A DNA stretch of 64,000 bases. Origin: Bifidobacterium [indicum] DSM 20214 = LMG 11587. GTDB taxonomy: Bacteria; Actinomycetota; Actinomycetes; Actinomycetales; Bifidobacteriaceae. The DNA lies in assembly GCF_000706765.1 (NCBI RefSeq), contig NZ_CP006018.1:744001-808000 (forward strand), read 5' to 3'. This document shows, piece after piece, positions 45,495 through 55,150 of the stretch (positions are counted from its first letter, which is position 1; each line of letters begins with the position of its first letter). The notes beneath the pieces are model-generated. The model saw only the letters and a list, made by a program, of their open reading frames with translations. It was not told the DNA's origin and made no database searches. Position numbers and translations under genes: made by a program.

Positions 45495-46484
45495 ATGAGC
45501 ACTAAGGAAAGTTCCGCCGAGAAGGCAGGGCAGGATGCCGTCGCATCCCTGAACAAGCGGACCGGGCGCAACATGCCGCAGGCGGTGGCCACGGGTGCGC
45601 TTCTGGTCATTCTCATCCTGGCCTGCATCCTGATTCGTATAGACGCGTTCATCTACCTGATCGTCGTCTTCATGACCCTGGGTCTGTGGGAGCTCAGGGT
45701 GGACTTCGCCTCCGTCGGCTTACACATACCGGTGGTTGAGCTGTGGGTCTGCTCGGCTGCCACCATGCTGGCCTCTTTCTACGCATCGGATCACGTCGCA
45801 GTCATGACCGCTGGTGTCCTGACCACGGCCCTGGTCGGGGCTCTTGCGGCTACCCGCGAACATCATCTTGGAGGTCGTCTGGTCAAGGCCGTGGATGCCA
45901 AGTTGTCCGGGAAGAATGCCGATACGATGGCAGATGCTTCATATGCTGGCGATACGGTCTCATCGCGCTCAAATACAGTCGCGAACGTGGGTGTCACCAT
46001 CCTAACCGTCGTCTACGTCACCCTCCTGGCCTGCTTGATCACCCTGCCGATCTCCTTAGGAGGACACCCGGCCGCCCACGCCTTCATGGTGATCTTCCTG
46101 CCGGCTCTGAGCGACATCGGTGGTCTCCTCTTCGGATCCCTCTTCGGCAAACACAAAATTTCGCCCCGCATCTCGCCGAGTAAGTCCCTGGAGGGGTTGG
46201 CCGGTTCCATGCTTTGCTGCCTGATAGGAGCCTTGGTCATCTTTGCGTCAACCTACCCCTCGGCGCAGTGGGGCCGGATATGGTGGGTGGCCCTGGTCAT
46301 GGGCGTCATGGTGGGAGTGACAGGCACTGTCGGCGACCTGAGTGCATCACTGATTAAGCGTGACCTCGGCATCAAGGATATGGGCCATCTGCTCAAGGGG
46401 CACGGCGGGGTTTTGGACAGGGTGGATTCCATCCTTATGTCTGCGCCCTTCATCACCCTTGTCCTTTTGGTCACCGGCCTGTGA
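45495..46484 (+). CDS. cdsA: Phosphatidate cytidylyltransferase
   Basis: CdsA makes CDP-diacylglycerol from phosphatidate and CTP, the precursor of membrane phospholipids. The 329-residue protein has about eight membrane helices and the CdsA signature near the end (SLIKRDLGIKDMG..LKGHGGVLDRVDS), where a Pro is replaced by Lys (LKGHGG for LPGHGG). A soluble loop (about residues 128-160) interrupts the helices. It follows frr by 24 bases and is probably co-transcribed. Confidence 0.92.
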   Translation: MSTKESSAEKAGQDAVASLNKRTGRNMPQAVATGALLVILILACILIRIDAFIYLIVVFMTLGLWELRVDFASVGLHIPVVELWVCSAATMLASFYASDHVAVMTAGVLTTALVGALAATREHHLGGRLVKAVDAKLSGKNADTMADASYAGDTVSSRSNTVANVGVTILTVVYVTLLACLITLPISLGGHPAAHAFMVIFLPALSDIGGLLFGSLFGKHKISPRISPSKSLEGLAGSMLCCLIGALVIFASTYPSAQWGRIWWVALVMGVMVGVTGTVGDLSASLIKRDLGIKDMGHLLKGHGGVLDRVDSILMSAPFITLVLLVTGL

Positions 46485-46581
46485 CCGGGAAAGATGGTCC
46501 GATTCACATGTGCATCTCCTGGTGTCTTCGGGTGAGCGGCACCAACCCTTGTAAACAGCAGATACTTGATGAGGTAGAGGT

Positions 46582-47769
46582 ATGACAGACCTTGAGGTGA
46601 CCGGTACCGAACCTGAGACCGGCATTACCCCGGGAGGCAGGGACGGTGCCTTCAGAGACGTCCTGGCGGCGGACCATGCCCGAAGGGGCAAACCGCCGCG
46701 CCACTTCACGGACATGGATGAGCAGGAGCGGCAGGAAGTATGTACCGGAATGGGACTGCCGAAATTCCGCGTTTCACAGCTTGCCAACCATTACTTCAAT
46801 CATCTCTCCACGGACCCGGCTGATTTCACTGATTTCCCGGCCGCAAGCCGTGCAGAGGCCGCGCAGCGCTTCTTCCCGGAGTTGATTACCCCGGTCACTG
46901 TACAGGAAGCTGATCGGGGAACGACCATCAAGACCCTTTGGGAGCTCTTCGACGGCTCGCGGATCGAGTCGGTACTGATGCGCTATCCCTCCAGGGCCAC
47001 CCTGTGTATCTCCAGCCAGGTTGGTTGCGGCATGGGTTGCCCCTTCTGTGCAACCGGCCAGTTGGGACTGACCAGGAACATGTCGACAGGCGAAATCCTC
47101 GAGCAGGTCAGGGCAGCCTCCCGGATGATGCAGTCAGGCCAGGTCGCCGGTGGTCCGGGTCGTCTGAGCAACATCGTCTTCATGGGGATGGGGGAGCCCA
47201 TGGGGAACTACAAGGCCGTCCTTTCTGCAGTGAGGCAAATCAGCGCTCTTCCACCCAAGGGATTCGGCATCTCGGCCAGGAATATCACCGTCTCGACGGT
47301 CGGTGTGGTCCCTGGTATCCGCAAGCTGATCAACGAGGGGATTCCGGTCCGTTTGGCCGTATCCCTCCATGCTCCCAGCGACAAGCTTCGTGATGAACTG
47401 GTTCCCATGAACCGACGCTTCAACACCGCCCAGGTCCTGGACGCGGCACACGATTACTATCTGGCAAGTGGCAGGCGTGTGAGCATCGAGTACGCTCTGA
47501 TGCGCGGCATCAACGACCAGGCCGAGCATGCCCAGCTTCTGGCCAAGCGGCTTAACCACTACGGGGACGACTGGGCACATGTCAACCCCATACCGTTGAA
47601 CCCGATTGAAGGATCGCGCTGGACAGCATCCAAGCCGGAAGACGAGAAACGCTTCCTGGACATCCTCCACAAGGCGGGTATCGCTGCAACCATGAGGGAT
47701 ACGCGTGGATCGGATATTGATGGTGCCTGTGGGCAGCTCGCTGCCAAGTCCATCAAGCTGCAGGCCTGA
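46582..47769 (+). CDS. rlmN: Dual-specificity RNA methyltransferase RlmN
   Basis: RlmN is a radical-SAM enzyme that methylates C2 of A2503 in 23S rRNA and A37 of some tRNAs. The 395-residue protein has the N-terminal accessory domain and the CxxxCxxC iron-sulfur motif (CGMGCPFC). The conserved substrate Cys is in GACGQL near the C terminus. Most other family marks (GMGEP, STVGVVPGI, ALMRGIND) are intact. The ATG has AGGTAGAGG before it. cdsA-rlmN is a common actinobacterial pair. Confidence 0.95.
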   Translation: MTDLEVTGTEPETGITPGGRDGAFRDVLAADHARRGKPPRHFTDMDEQERQEVCTGMGLPKFRVSQLANHYFNHLSTDPADFTDFPAASRAEAAQRFFPELITPVTVQEADRGTTIKTLWELFDGSRIESVLMRYPSRATLCISSQVGCGMGCPFCATGQLGLTRNMSTGEILEQVRAASRMMQSGQVAGGPGRLSNIVFMGMGEPMGNYKAVLSAVRQISALPPKGFGISARNITVSTVGVVPGIRKLINEGIPVRLAVSLHAPSDKLRDELVPMNRRFNTAQVLDAAHDYYLASGRRVSIEYALMRGINDQAEHAQLLAKRLNHYGDDWAHVNPIPLNPIEGSRWTASKPEDEKRFLDILHKAGIAATMRDTRGSDIDGACGQLAAKSIKLQA

Positions 47770-47819
47770 TGAGGCAGGTTCGCACTCCGGATACTCCCGG
47801 TTTGCAATGTGGACGCGCT

Positions 47820-47849
47820 TTGATGGCTGAAGGGTAGGGGCGATAGAAT
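47820..47849 (+). promoter_or_regulatory. Promoter of hisF
   Basis: TTGATG and TAGAAT are 18 bases apart, 40 bases before the hisF start. This is one of the best-supported promoters in the window. Confidence 0.6.
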
Positions 47850-47888
47850 GCCATTCAGGCGCTTGATTCGGGGAGGAAGGTGGATGGC

Positions 47889-48665
47889 ATGACGGTAGCG
47901 GTTCGTGTCATTCCCTGTCTGGATGTCGATCAGGGCCGTGTGGTCAAGGGTGTCCATTTCAAAAATCTGCGAGACGCAGGGGACCCTGTCGAGTTGGCAT
48001 CCGCTTACTACAAGCAGGGTGCCGACGAACTGACCTTTTTGGATGTTACTGCGTCGGGGAATGGTCGGGCCACCATGGTGGACCTGGTCAGACGAACCGC
48101 CGACCAGATTTTCATCCCTCTGACGGTCGGTGGAGGTGTGCGTACCCCCGAGGACGTCGACACCTTGTTGCGATCAGGTGCCGATAAGGTCGGTATCAAC
48201 ACGGCAGCCATTGCAAACCCGCAGGTCATTGGTGACATAGCCAAGCGTTTTGGGCGTCAGGTTCTCGTCCTTTCAGTGGACGCCCGCCGTTCCGATGCGG
48301 AAGGAATCACTTCAGGATACGAAGTGACCACCATGGGAGGGCATCGGTCCACGGGCATCGATGCCATTGATTGGGTTAAGCGGGCTCAGGAGCTGGGAGC
48401 AGGTGAAATTCTGCTCAATTCCATGGATGCGGATGGTACCCGTCAAGGGTTCGATCTTGAGATGATCTCCGATGTGCGCAAGGCCGTCACCCTGCCTCTT
48501 ATCGCCAGTGGCGGTGCCGGCCGGGCAGCCGATTTTCCTCCAGCTGTCAAGGCAGGGGCCGACGCGGTTCTTGCGGCTTCTGTTTTCCACTTCGGCCAGG
48601 TTTCCATCGAGGATGTCAAACAAGCGCTCCATGCGGCCGGATACCCGGTTCGATGGCAGGCCTGA
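47889..48665 (+). CDS. hisF: Imidazole glycerol phosphate synthase subunit HisF
   Basis: HisF is the cyclase half of IGP synthase, working with HisH. The 258-residue (beta/alpha)8 barrel has the general acid Asp in [12 protein letters not shown] and the base Asp in SVDARR, plus the phosphate-binding loops near LTVGGGVRT and IASGGAG. ATG 47889 follows GGAAGG; the GTG at 47880 lies within the ribosome-binding site and is rejected. hisI follows; hisA and hisH are not in the window. Confidence 0.95.
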   Translation: MTVAVRVIPCLDVDQGRVVKGVHFKNLRDAGDPVELASAYYKQGADELTFLDVTASGNGRATMVDLVRRTADQIFIPLTVGGGVRTPEDVDTLLRSGADKVGINTAAIANPQVIGDIAKRFGRQVLVLSVDARRSDAEGITSGYEVTTMGGHRSTGIDAIDWVKRAQELGAGEILLNSMDADGTRQGFDLEMISDVRKAVTLPLIASGGAGRAADFPPAVKAGADAVLAASVFHFGQVSIEDVKQALHAAGYPVRWQA

Positions 48666-48789
48666 CCGGATCTGTTGGAATTCCGGCGCAACGAGGATTA
48701 TCCAATCCGAGCGCAAAAACCGAACCATGGAAGACGGGTAGCCCGGGATTGGTCGGGCAAATCACTTGAACCAAGGAGGTTGGGGACCG
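48666..48789. other. Intergenic region of hisI with a candidate promoter
   Basis: TTGGAA near 48674 and TATCCA 18 bases later form a plausible sigma-A promoter. AAGGAGG at 48774-48780 is a strong ribosome-binding site for ATG 48790. Confidence 0.4.
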
Positions 48790-49224
48790 ATGTCACAGTC
48801 TTCGGACGATAGGGGACCGCAGTTGGACCCGGCCATAGCGGCCCGGCTCAAGAAAGATTCATTGGGTCTGGTGACCGCTGTCATCCAGCAGTACGACAGT
48901 CGTCAGGTGCTTATGGTGGGATATATGAATGAAGAGGCCCTCAGACGAACCATGAGCACAGGGAGGGTCACCTTCTGGTCCCGCGCCCGACAGGAGTACT
49001 GGTGCAAGGGGGATACCTCCGGACACGTCCAGTATGTAAAGGGGGTTAGCCTGGACTGTGACGGTGACGCCCTTCTTGTCGAGGTCGACCAGGTAGGTGC
49101 GGCCTGCCATACAGGGACGAGGTCATGCTTCGAGGCGGGAGGACCCCTGCCGGCTGTCAAAGGCGGCCTTGGTCAGGCGGATATTCCTGGCGTGGAGGGG
49201 GAGTCGCGTGCAGAAAGACGCTAA
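48790..49224 (+). CDS. hisI: Phosphoribosyl-AMP cyclohydrolase
   Basis: HisI opens the adenine ring of phosphoribosyl-AMP in histidine synthesis. The 144-residue zinc enzyme has the metal motif (CxGDTSGHxQ region and [10 protein letters not shown]). It lacks a HisE domain, so it is monofunctional; HisE is encoded separately at 53983. ATG 48790 has AAGGAGG nine bases before it. The last 25 residues are a variable tail. Confidence 0.94.
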   Translation: MSQSSDDRGPQLDPAIAARLKKDSLGLVTAVIQQYDSRQVLMVGYMNEEALRRTMSTGRVTFWSRARQEYWCKGDTSGHVQYVKGVSLDCDGDALLVEVDQVGAACHTGTRSCFEAGGPLPAVKGGLGQADIPGVEGESRAERR

Positions 49225-49266
49225 GGTTGTGCAGGTGAAACAGAGGATGTTGGAGGGAAGGGCTCT

Positions 49267-51372
49267 ATGACTGTCTTGGACGAACTGGTGGCCGGTGCCG
49301 TGGAGGATGCCAGGGCCCGGGTACGGGAGATTCCCCTGGAGAAGCTCAAGGAGCAGGTCGGGGGGATGAAGCGTAGACCGCTGGACGTCGCCCGCCTTCT
49401 CAAGGAGAGCGCCGGCATCCCGGTCATTGCGGAAATCAAGCGTGCTTCCCCCTCCAAGGGGTATCTTGCCGATATCAAGGATCCCGCCGCCCTTGCCCGT
49501 CAGTATGCCAACGGAGGGGCCGCGGCCATATCGGTCCTGACTGAAGGCAGGCGATTCCTGGGGTCCTTGGATGACCTCCGTAAGGTCAGGGAGGCCGTGG
49601 GCATCCCCGTCCTCAACAAGAACTTCATCGTCTCCGATTATCAGGTCTGGGAGTCCAGGGCCAACGGGGCCGACATGATCCTCCTGATTGTGGCCGCCCT
49701 GGACGACACCAGGCTCAAGCACCTGCTTGCCCTGGCCGAGAGCCTGGGATTGACCGCTCTGGTCGAGACCCATGATCGTGAGGAGATCGAGCGGGCGATT
49801 GCGGCTGGTGCCAAGGTAATCGGTATTAATGCCAGGAACCTGAAGGACCTGAGCGTCGATGTGGACCAGTATGCACGCTTGGCCGCCAACCTGCCTGCGG
49901 ATGTCGTCAAGGTGGCGGAATCCGGGGTTTTCGGAACGGTTGAACTTGAACAGTATGCCAGGGCCGGGGCCGACGCGGTCCTGATCGGCGAGGGTCTGGT
50001 CACCGCCCAGGACCAGGAGGGGGCGGTCAGGGTGCTGGTCCAGGCCGGTCACAAGTTCAAGGCCGCTGAGGCCTTGCCCTTCTCGACTCATGACGGTCCG
50101 TACTTCGGCCCCTACGGCGGACGGTACATCCCCGAGGCTCTGGTGGGTGCACTGGACGAATTGGAAAGGGTCTACAAGGACGCCAAGGCTGATTCGGCCT
50201 TCCAGGCGGAGCTGAGCAGACTCAACCAGGTTTACGTCGGCAGGCCCTCCGCTCTGACCCCTGCCCCCCGGTTCGCCAAGCTGATCAGTGATCGCGTCGG
50301 TGGTCAGGTCAGGGTCTTCCTGAAGAGGGAGGACCTGAACCATACGGGAGCCCACAAGATCAACAACGCCCTGGGGCAGGGTCTGCTGGTCAAGCGTATG
50401 GGGAAGAAACGTGTCATTGCCGAGACCGGTGCCGGTCAGCATGGGGTGGCCACGGCCACCGTCTGCGCCCTCCTCGGCTTGGAGTGCCGGATATACATGG
50501 GGCAGATAGATGCCCAAAGGCAGGCTCTGAACGTGGCCAGGATGCGGATGCTGGGCGCCGAGGTCGTCGAGGTGACCACGGGGACCAGGATACTCAAGGA
50601 TGCCATCAACGAGGCCCTGCGCGACTGGGTGACCAATGTGGAGACAACGCACTACCTCCTGGGTACGGTTGCAGGCCCCCACCCCTTCCCGACCATTGTC
50701 AGGGATTTCCAGAAGATCATCGGTGAAGAGGCGTCCGGACAGCTCTCCGCTTACGGCATCGACCACCCTGACGGTGTGGTGGCCTGCGTTGGTGGAGGTT
50801 CCAACGCCATCGGCATCATGAACACCTTCCTGGATGATTCCCGCGTCTCTCTCTATGCCTACGAGGCCGGTGGAAACGGGCCCAAGAGCGGCAAGCACGC
50901 CATCCGCCTGACGCCTGGAACAGGTCAGGTCGGTGTCTTTCAGGGGGCGAAGTCCTACCTCCTGGAGGACGAACAGGGCCAGACCGTGGACACCTACTCG
51001 ATTTCAGCAGGTCTGGATTACGCCTCGGTCGGACCGGAACATGCCTGGTTGCGCGACATCGGCCGGGTCAAGTACGACTATGCGACCGACCAGGAAGCCA
51101 TGCAGGCCTTCAGGGAACTCTGCCGGACCGAAGGCATAATCCCGGCTCTGGAGTCCTCGCATGCCCTGGCTGGTGCCAGCAAAGCCGCAGCGGATCTCCT
51201 TTCAAAGGGAGTCAAGGATCCCGTGATTCTGATCAACATCTCCGGCAGGGGCGATAAGGATATGGACACCGCGGGTAGGTGGTTCGGCTATCTGGCCGAG
51301 GACGAGGCCGGAACCCCGGAATCCGATGGCGGACATGACCAGAACGGTCGAGTGGATGAGGAGGCCCGATGA
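49267..51372 (+). CDS. TrpC-TrpB fusion: indole-3-glycerol phosphate synthase / tryptophan synthase beta
   Basis: One 701-residue frame encodes two successive enzymes. Residues about 1-267 are TrpC, with [21 protein letters not shown] and the [10 protein letters not shown] segment. After a short linker, residues about 275-680 are TrpB, with [13 protein letters not shown] at its start, the PLP Lys364 in [13 protein letters not shown] and the GGGSNAIGI phosphate loop. Both halves look catalytically complete, so neither frame shift nor decay is involved. A similar fusion is known from bifidobacteria. It would channel no indole between its own halves; TrpA is still required. The stop overlaps trpA by one base. 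Confidence 0.95.
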   Translation: MTVLDELVAGAVEDARARVREIPLEKLKEQVGGMKRRPLDVARLLKESAGIPVIAEIKRASPSKGYLADIKDPAALARQYANGGAAAISVLTEGRRFLGSLDDLRKVREAVGIPVLNKNFIVSDYQVWESRANGADMILLIVAALDDTRLKHLLALAESLGLTALVETHDREEIERAIAAGAKVIGINARNLKDLSVDVDQYARLAANLPADVVKVAESGVFGTVELEQYARAGADAVLIGEGLVTAQDQEGAVRVLVQAGHKFKAAEALPFSTHDGPYFGPYGGRYIPEALVGALDELERVYKDAKADSAFQAELSRLNQVYVGRPSALTPAPRFAKLISDRVGGQVRVFLKREDLNHTGAHKINNALGQGLLVKRMGKKRVIAETGAGQHGVATATVCALLGLECRIYMGQIDAQRQALNVARMRMLGAEVVEVTTGTRILKDAINEALRDWVTNVETTHYLLGTVAGPHPFPTIVRDFQKIIGEEASGQLSAYGIDHPDGVVACVGGGSNAIGIMNTFLDDSRVSLYAYEAGGNGPKSGKHAIRLTPGTGQVGVFQGAKSYLLEDEQGQTVDTYSISAGLDYASVGPEHAWLRDIGRVKYDYATDQEAMQAFRELCRTEGIIPALESSHALAGASKAAADLLSKGVKDPVILINISGRGDKDMDTAGRWFGYLAEDEAGTPESDGGHDQNGRVDEEAR

Positions 51373-52247
51373 TGGTCAACCAGTCAAAGCAGGAATCACC
51401 CGCCCAGCCCAGGGGTTTCAGCCGTGCGATCAGTCCGGTGGCGACCACCCTGGAGACCCTCCGTCAGGAGGGCAGGCCTGCCTTCATCGGCTACTTCCCG
51501 TACGGATTCCCCGACGTGCCCACATCCTTGGAGGCCATGCGGGTCATGGTCCAAAACGGGGTCGATATCGTTGAAATTGGACTGCCCTACAGCGACCCTG
51601 TCATGGATGGCCCGGTGATTCAGGCCGCCAGCAAGTGCGCCATCGACAATGGGGTCAAGGTTGAGGGTGTTTTCGAGGCGGTACAGCAGGTCCAGGAGGC
51701 CGGGGCAAAGGCCCTGGTCATGAGCTACTGGAACCTGATCATGCACCACGGTGTGGCAACCTTTGCCCAGCGCATGGCTGAGGCTGGCGGGGCTGGACTG
51801 GTCACTCCTGATTTGATTGTCGACGAATCGGGGGAGTGGATAGAACAGTCTGACCGGTATGGCCTTGACCGAATCTATCTTGTCTCGCCTGATTCGACTG
51901 ATGAGCGTCTGCAGCTCACGGCCCGTGCAGCCAGAGGATTTGTCTACGCAACCTCTCGGATGGGAGTGACCGGGGAAAGAGCAAGCGTATCCGAGTCGGC
52001 AGAAGCACTGGTGGCGAGGGTCAGGCAGGCTGGAGCTCCGTACGTATGCGTGGGCATAGGCGTTTCGACCGTTCGACAGGCCTCCCAGGTCGGTACCTAT
52101 TCGGACGGGGTCATAGTCGGGTCGGCTCTTGTGCACTGCTTCCTGGATGACCAGGGCAGACCACGCAGGGACCGCAGGCAGGCACTGGATGCCCTGGCTT
52201 CGACCTGCTCCGATCTGCATTGGGGAATTTCCCAGTCCAAGAAGTGA
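51372..52247 (+). CDS. trpA: Tryptophan synthase alpha chain
   Basis: TrpA splits indole-3-glycerol phosphate into indole and glyceraldehyde 3-phosphate and pairs with the TrpB half upstream. The 291-residue barrel has the catalytic Glu in VEIGLPYSDP, the second Asp (PVMDGPVIQ region), and the VGIGVS and VIVGSALV phosphate-binding turns. ATG 51372 lies seven bases after GAGGAGG; ATG 51369 is the alternative. A 37-base gap leads to lgt. Confidence 0.95.
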   Translation: MVNQSKQESPAQPRGFSRAISPVATTLETLRQEGRPAFIGYFPYGFPDVPTSLEAMRVMVQNGVDIVEIGLPYSDPVMDGPVIQAASKCAIDNGVKVEGVFEAVQQVQEAGAKALVMSYWNLIMHHGVATFAQRMAEAGGAGLVTPDLIVDESGEWIEQSDRYGLDRIYLVSPDSTDERLQLTARAARGFVYATSRMGVTGERASVSESAEALVARVRQAGAPYVCVGIGVSTVRQASQVGTYSDGVIVGSALVHCFLDDQGRPRRDRRQALDALASTCSDLHWGISQSKK

Positions 52248-52269
52248 GCGGGCTGTAAAGCCCAGGGTC

Positions 52270-52275
52270 TAAACT
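52270..52275 (+). promoter_or_regulatory. Possible -10 element giving a leaderless lgt mRNA
   Basis: TAAACT ends nine bases before the lgt ATG, which has no ribosome-binding site. Initiation at or near the A of the ATG is plausible. Confidence 0.35.
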
Positions 52276-52284
52276 GTGGGCCTT

Positions 52285-53250
52285 ATGACGCTTGCCTACA
52301 TTCCATCGCCAGGGGTATCCAGCATTCATCTGGGCCCGGTCACAATACGGTTCTACGCATTGACCATGCTCCTGGCCATCATTGTGGCCGCCTGGATCAC
52401 GGCCCGCCGCTGGAAAAAGGAGGGCGGCCGGTCCGATCAGATTCTGGACATCGCCATCTGCGCGGTTCCCGCCGGCATTATCGGCGCACGGCTCTACCAC
52501 GTTGTCACCACGCCCGAGCGGTACTTCGGGGCCAATGGCAACCCGGCAAATATCCTACGAATCTGGCAGGGCGGCCTGGGCATCTGGGGGGCCGTGCTCC
52601 TTGGGGCCTTGGCGGCATGGGCCTGGTGCCGTCACAAGAACTATCCGACCGCCCTCCTGGCGGATAGTGTGGCCCCCGCACTCCTGGTTGCCCAGGCCAT
52701 TGGGCGGTTGGGCAATTGGTTCAACCAGGAGCTGTACGGTGCTCCGACCACCCTTCCTTGGGGTCTGAAGATCGATGCTGCAGGTTCCGCCATCGGCAGT
52801 AGTGAACAGTGCTATGACGGGGCCACCTGTCCTGTCGGCACCCTGTTCCATCCGACGTTCCTGTATGAGATGATTTGGAATCTGATCGGTGCCGCCCTCT
52901 TGGTATGGGTGGGACACAAGGCGGTGAAGGTACTCAAGGCCGGTTCCCTGTTTGCCCTCTATGTGATGTGGTACACATTGGGCCGCACCTGGATCGAGTC
53001 ACTTCGTATCGACTTCGCGCACGAGTTCCTCGGTGTGAGAGTCAATGTCTGGGTTTCCGTGGTGGTCTTCATCCTGGCGGGTATCGCTCTTGTGATTATT
53101 GCTCGCACAGGCAAGCCGACCCCTCTGCTATCTGAAAAACTGCGAACCATCACCGAGTTGGAGGAACGTCAGGAGGCCCAGGCCGAGGGAAGACGGGACA
53201 AGGGTGACGGAGCCAAGGCCAAGGATGCGGACATCAGGGACATGAATTAG
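52285..53250 (+). CDS. lgt: Prolipoprotein diacylglyceryl transferase
   Basis: Lgt adds diacylglycerol to the lipobox Cys of prelipoproteins, such as the two encoded at 21993 and 34044. The 321-residue protein has about seven membrane helices and the signature GRLGNWFNQELYG. Its C-terminal 35 residues are charged and cytosolic. ATG 52285 matches the family N terminus (MTLAYIPSP); GTG 52276 is less likely. No ribosome-binding site is visible. Confidence 0.92.
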   Translation: MTLAYIPSPGVSSIHLGPVTIRFYALTMLLAIIVAAWITARRWKKEGGRSDQILDIAICAVPAGIIGARLYHVVTTPERYFGANGNPANILRIWQGGLGIWGAVLLGALAAWAWCRHKNYPTALLADSVAPALLVAQAIGRLGNWFNQELYGAPTTLPWGLKIDAAGSAIGSSEQCYDGATCPVGTLFHPTFLYEMIWNLIGAALLVWVGHKAVKVLKAGSLFALYVMWYTLGRTWIESLRIDFAHEFLGVRVNVWVSVVVFILAGIALVIIARTGKPTPLLSEKLRTITELEERQEAQAEGRRDKGDGAKAKDADIRDMN

Positions 53251-53273
53251 TTCCACAGGTCTGTCGTACACCC

Positions 53274-53279
53274 TAGAAT
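53274..53279 (+). promoter_or_regulatory. -10 element giving a leaderless rpe mRNA
   Basis: TAGAAT is followed by 7 bases and then the rpe ATG. This leaves no room for a ribosome-binding site, so the transcript should begin at or next to the start codon. Confidence 0.45.
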
Positions 53280-53286
53280 AATCTTC

Positions 53287-53952
53287 ATGAGCATTCAGAT
53301 AGCACCTAGCATCCTGTCCGCCGATTTCGCCAACCTGGAGAGGGACCTCAGGGCCATTGCCAACGCCGATATGGTCCATGTCGATGTGATGGACCACCAC
53401 TTTGTTCCCAACCTGACGCTTGGTGAGCCCGTGGTGGAACGCATCTGCCAGGTGACGGATCTTCCGGTGGATGTGCATCTGATGATCGAGGATCCCGATC
53501 GCTGGGCTCCGGAATTCGCCAAGCTGGGCGTTGCATCCGTCACTTTCCATACAGGGGCTGTCCATGCTCCTGTCCGGCTGGCACGCCAATTGCACGACAT
53601 GGGGGTCAAGGCCTGCCTGGCCGTGCGTCCTGCCGAACCGGTCGAGCCGATTTTCGACATTCTCGACGAGTTTGACATGATTCTGGTCATGACCGTGGAG
53701 CCGGGCTTTGGCGGGCAAAAGTTCCTGGACAATCAGATGGCCAAGACCCGTCGTCTCCGTGACCAGATAACCGCACGGGGACTGGATACCCGCATCCAGG
53801 TGGATGGCGGAGTGAGCCCCGCTACGGCACCAATCGTGGCAGAGGCGGGAGCCGATGTCCTGGTGGCGGGTTCAGCCGTATATGGTGCAGATGACCCGGC
53901 CAAGGCCATCGACCAGATTCGGCAGGCCGCCCAGGAGAGCTATAGGGACTGA
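53287..53952 (+). CDS. rpe: Ribulose-phosphate 3-epimerase
   Basis: Rpe interconverts ribulose 5-phosphate and xylulose 5-phosphate, which in bifidobacteria feeds the phosphoketolase (bifid) shunt. The 221-residue barrel has the family start [13 protein letters not shown], the metal and acid/base residues in [13 protein letters not shown] and [12 protein letters not shown], and QVDGGVSP. The stop is 30 bases before hisE, and rpe probably starts the rpe-hisE-hisG unit. Confidence 0.95.
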   Translation: MSIQIAPSILSADFANLERDLRAIANADMVHVDVMDHHFVPNLTLGEPVVERICQVTDLPVDVHLMIEDPDRWAPEFAKLGVASVTFHTGAVHAPVRLARQLHDMGVKACLAVRPAEPVEPIFDILDEFDMILVMTVEPGFGGQKFLDNQMAKTRRLRDQITARGLDTRIQVDGGVSPATAPIVAEAGADVLVAGSAVYGADDPAKAIDQIRQAAQESYRD

Positions 53953-53982
53953 TTGGTCCATGGGGAGAATGGGGATGACCAG

Positions 53983-54246
53983 ATGAAGACCTTCGAGGAG
54001 CTGTTCGAGGAACTCTCGACTAAGGCCGAGTCCCGCCCGGCAGGTTCGCTGACCGTGGACGAGCTGGACAAGGGTACGCATTTCATCGGTAAGAAGATTG
54101 TCGAGGAGGCCGGGGAAACCTGGATTGCGGCCGAGTACGAGGGCGCGGACAGGACGGCCGAGGAGATGAGCCAGCTGCTGTATCATCTACAGGTCATGAT
54201 GATTGATCGGGGCATCAGCCTGGAGGATGTATACAGGCATCTGTGA
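53983..54246 (+). CDS. hisE: Phosphoribosyl-ATP diphosphatase
   Basis: HisE removes pyrophosphate from phosphoribosyl-ATP. The 87-residue all-helical protein has the MazG-like metal motif (KIVEEAGE followed by Glu/Asp on later helices). ATG 53983 has GGGGA seven bases before it; the upstream TTG at 53953 is in frame but unlikely. It is immediately upstream of hisG, as in mycobacteria. Confidence 0.93.
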   Translation: MKTFEELFEELSTKAESRPAGSLTVDELDKGTHFIGKKIVEEAGETWIAAEYEGADRTAEEMSQLLYHLQVMMIDRGISLEDVYRHL

Positions 54247-54265
54247 GCCTTCCACCATCCCGTCG

Positions 54266-54271
54266 TAGAAT
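54266..54271 (+). promoter_or_regulatory. Possible internal -10 element before hisG
   Basis: TAGAAT sits 26 bases before the hisG GTG and before its AAGGAGG site. It could support a secondary hisG transcript. Confidence 0.3.
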
Positions 54272-54297
54272 CACTTCCGCTCTATAAGGAGGTTGCC

Positions 54298-55149
54298 GTG
54301 CTGAAGGTCGCGGTGCCCAACAAGGGTATGTTGTCACAGCCTGCATGGAGGCTGCTGTCGGAGTCCGGCTACCGTTTGCGCTCCAATGACCGGCAACTGG
54401 TGGTTGAGGATGCGGACAACGGTATCGAGCTCTTTTACCTCCGCCCGAACGACATAGCGGTCTATGTTGGCCTGGGCACCGTCGATCTGGGCATTACCGG
54501 TCGTGATCTCCTCCTGAACTCCGGCACCCGCGCGGTCGAGACCATGCAGTTGGGATTCGGTGCCTCCACTTTCAGATTTGCAGCCCCGGAATCCAGTCCT
54601 GTCAAATCCCTTGAGGACGTGGACGGCAAGCGGATCGGGACCTCCTTCGATCGTCTGCTTGAAGACTATCTGGCCGGCAAGGGTCTCAAGGCAGAGCTGA
54701 TCCACCTGGACGGGGCTGTGGAGTCCTCGGTCCAGCTCGGAGTGGCAGACTTGATTGCCGATGTGGTCTCCACCGGAACCACCCTGCGCAATGCGGGACT
54801 TCGGGTTTTTGGTGACCCCATCCTCCATTCGGAGGGAATTCTCATCAGGTCGCCGCACCTGAAGCCTGATGATGAACGCTTGTCCGTCCTGTCTCGCAGG
54901 CTGGAGGGGGTTCTGACCGCCCAACGTTATGTGCTGATGGATTACGACATTCCGGTCGAACGTGTTGCTGAAGCCGTCGGTATCACCCCCGGTTTCGAGT
55001 CGCCAACGGTCTCGCCCCTGCATGACAAGCAATGGGTGGCAGTCAGGGCTATGGTCCCGAAGGACCAGGTCAACAACCTCATGGACCGTCTCTATGGTGT
55101 CGGTGCGCGCGCCATTATCGTAACGGCCCTGCAAGCCTCTAGAATGTAG
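54298..55149 (+). CDS. hisG: ATP phosphoribosyltransferase (long form)
   Basis: HisG commits PRPP and ATP to histidine synthesis and is normally inhibited by histidine. The 283-residue length includes the C-terminal ACT-like regulatory domain (about residues 210-283), so it is the self-contained long form that needs no HisZ. Conserved marks are [11 protein letters not shown] at the start, [14 protein letters not shown] and [18 protein letters not shown] 54298 has AAGGAGG six bases upstream. It ends one base before the pgsA-like gene. Confidence 0.95.
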   Translation: MLKVAVPNKGMLSQPAWRLLSESGYRLRSNDRQLVVEDADNGIELFYLRPNDIAVYVGLGTVDLGITGRDLLLNSGTRAVETMQLGFGASTFRFAAPESSPVKSLEDVDGKRIGTSFDRLLEDYLAGKGLKAELIHLDGAVESSVQLGVADLIADVVSTGTTLRNAGLRVFGDPILHSEGILIRSPHLKPDDERLSVLSRRLEGVLTAQRYVLMDYDIPVERVAEAVGITPGFESPTVSPLHDKQWVAVRAMVPKDQVNNLMDRLYGVGARAIIVTALQASRM

Positions 55150-55150
55150 C

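Noticed and set aside
49123-50898. 591-codon open frame on the minus strand
   Set aside because: It is antisense to the TrpC-TrpB gene, has no ribosome-binding site and no recognisable domain. GC-rich codon bias creates such frames.
51225-51375. Trp attenuator within the trp genes
   Set aside because: The spacing around trpCB and trpA leaves no leader peptide, and no Trp codon run precedes trpCB.
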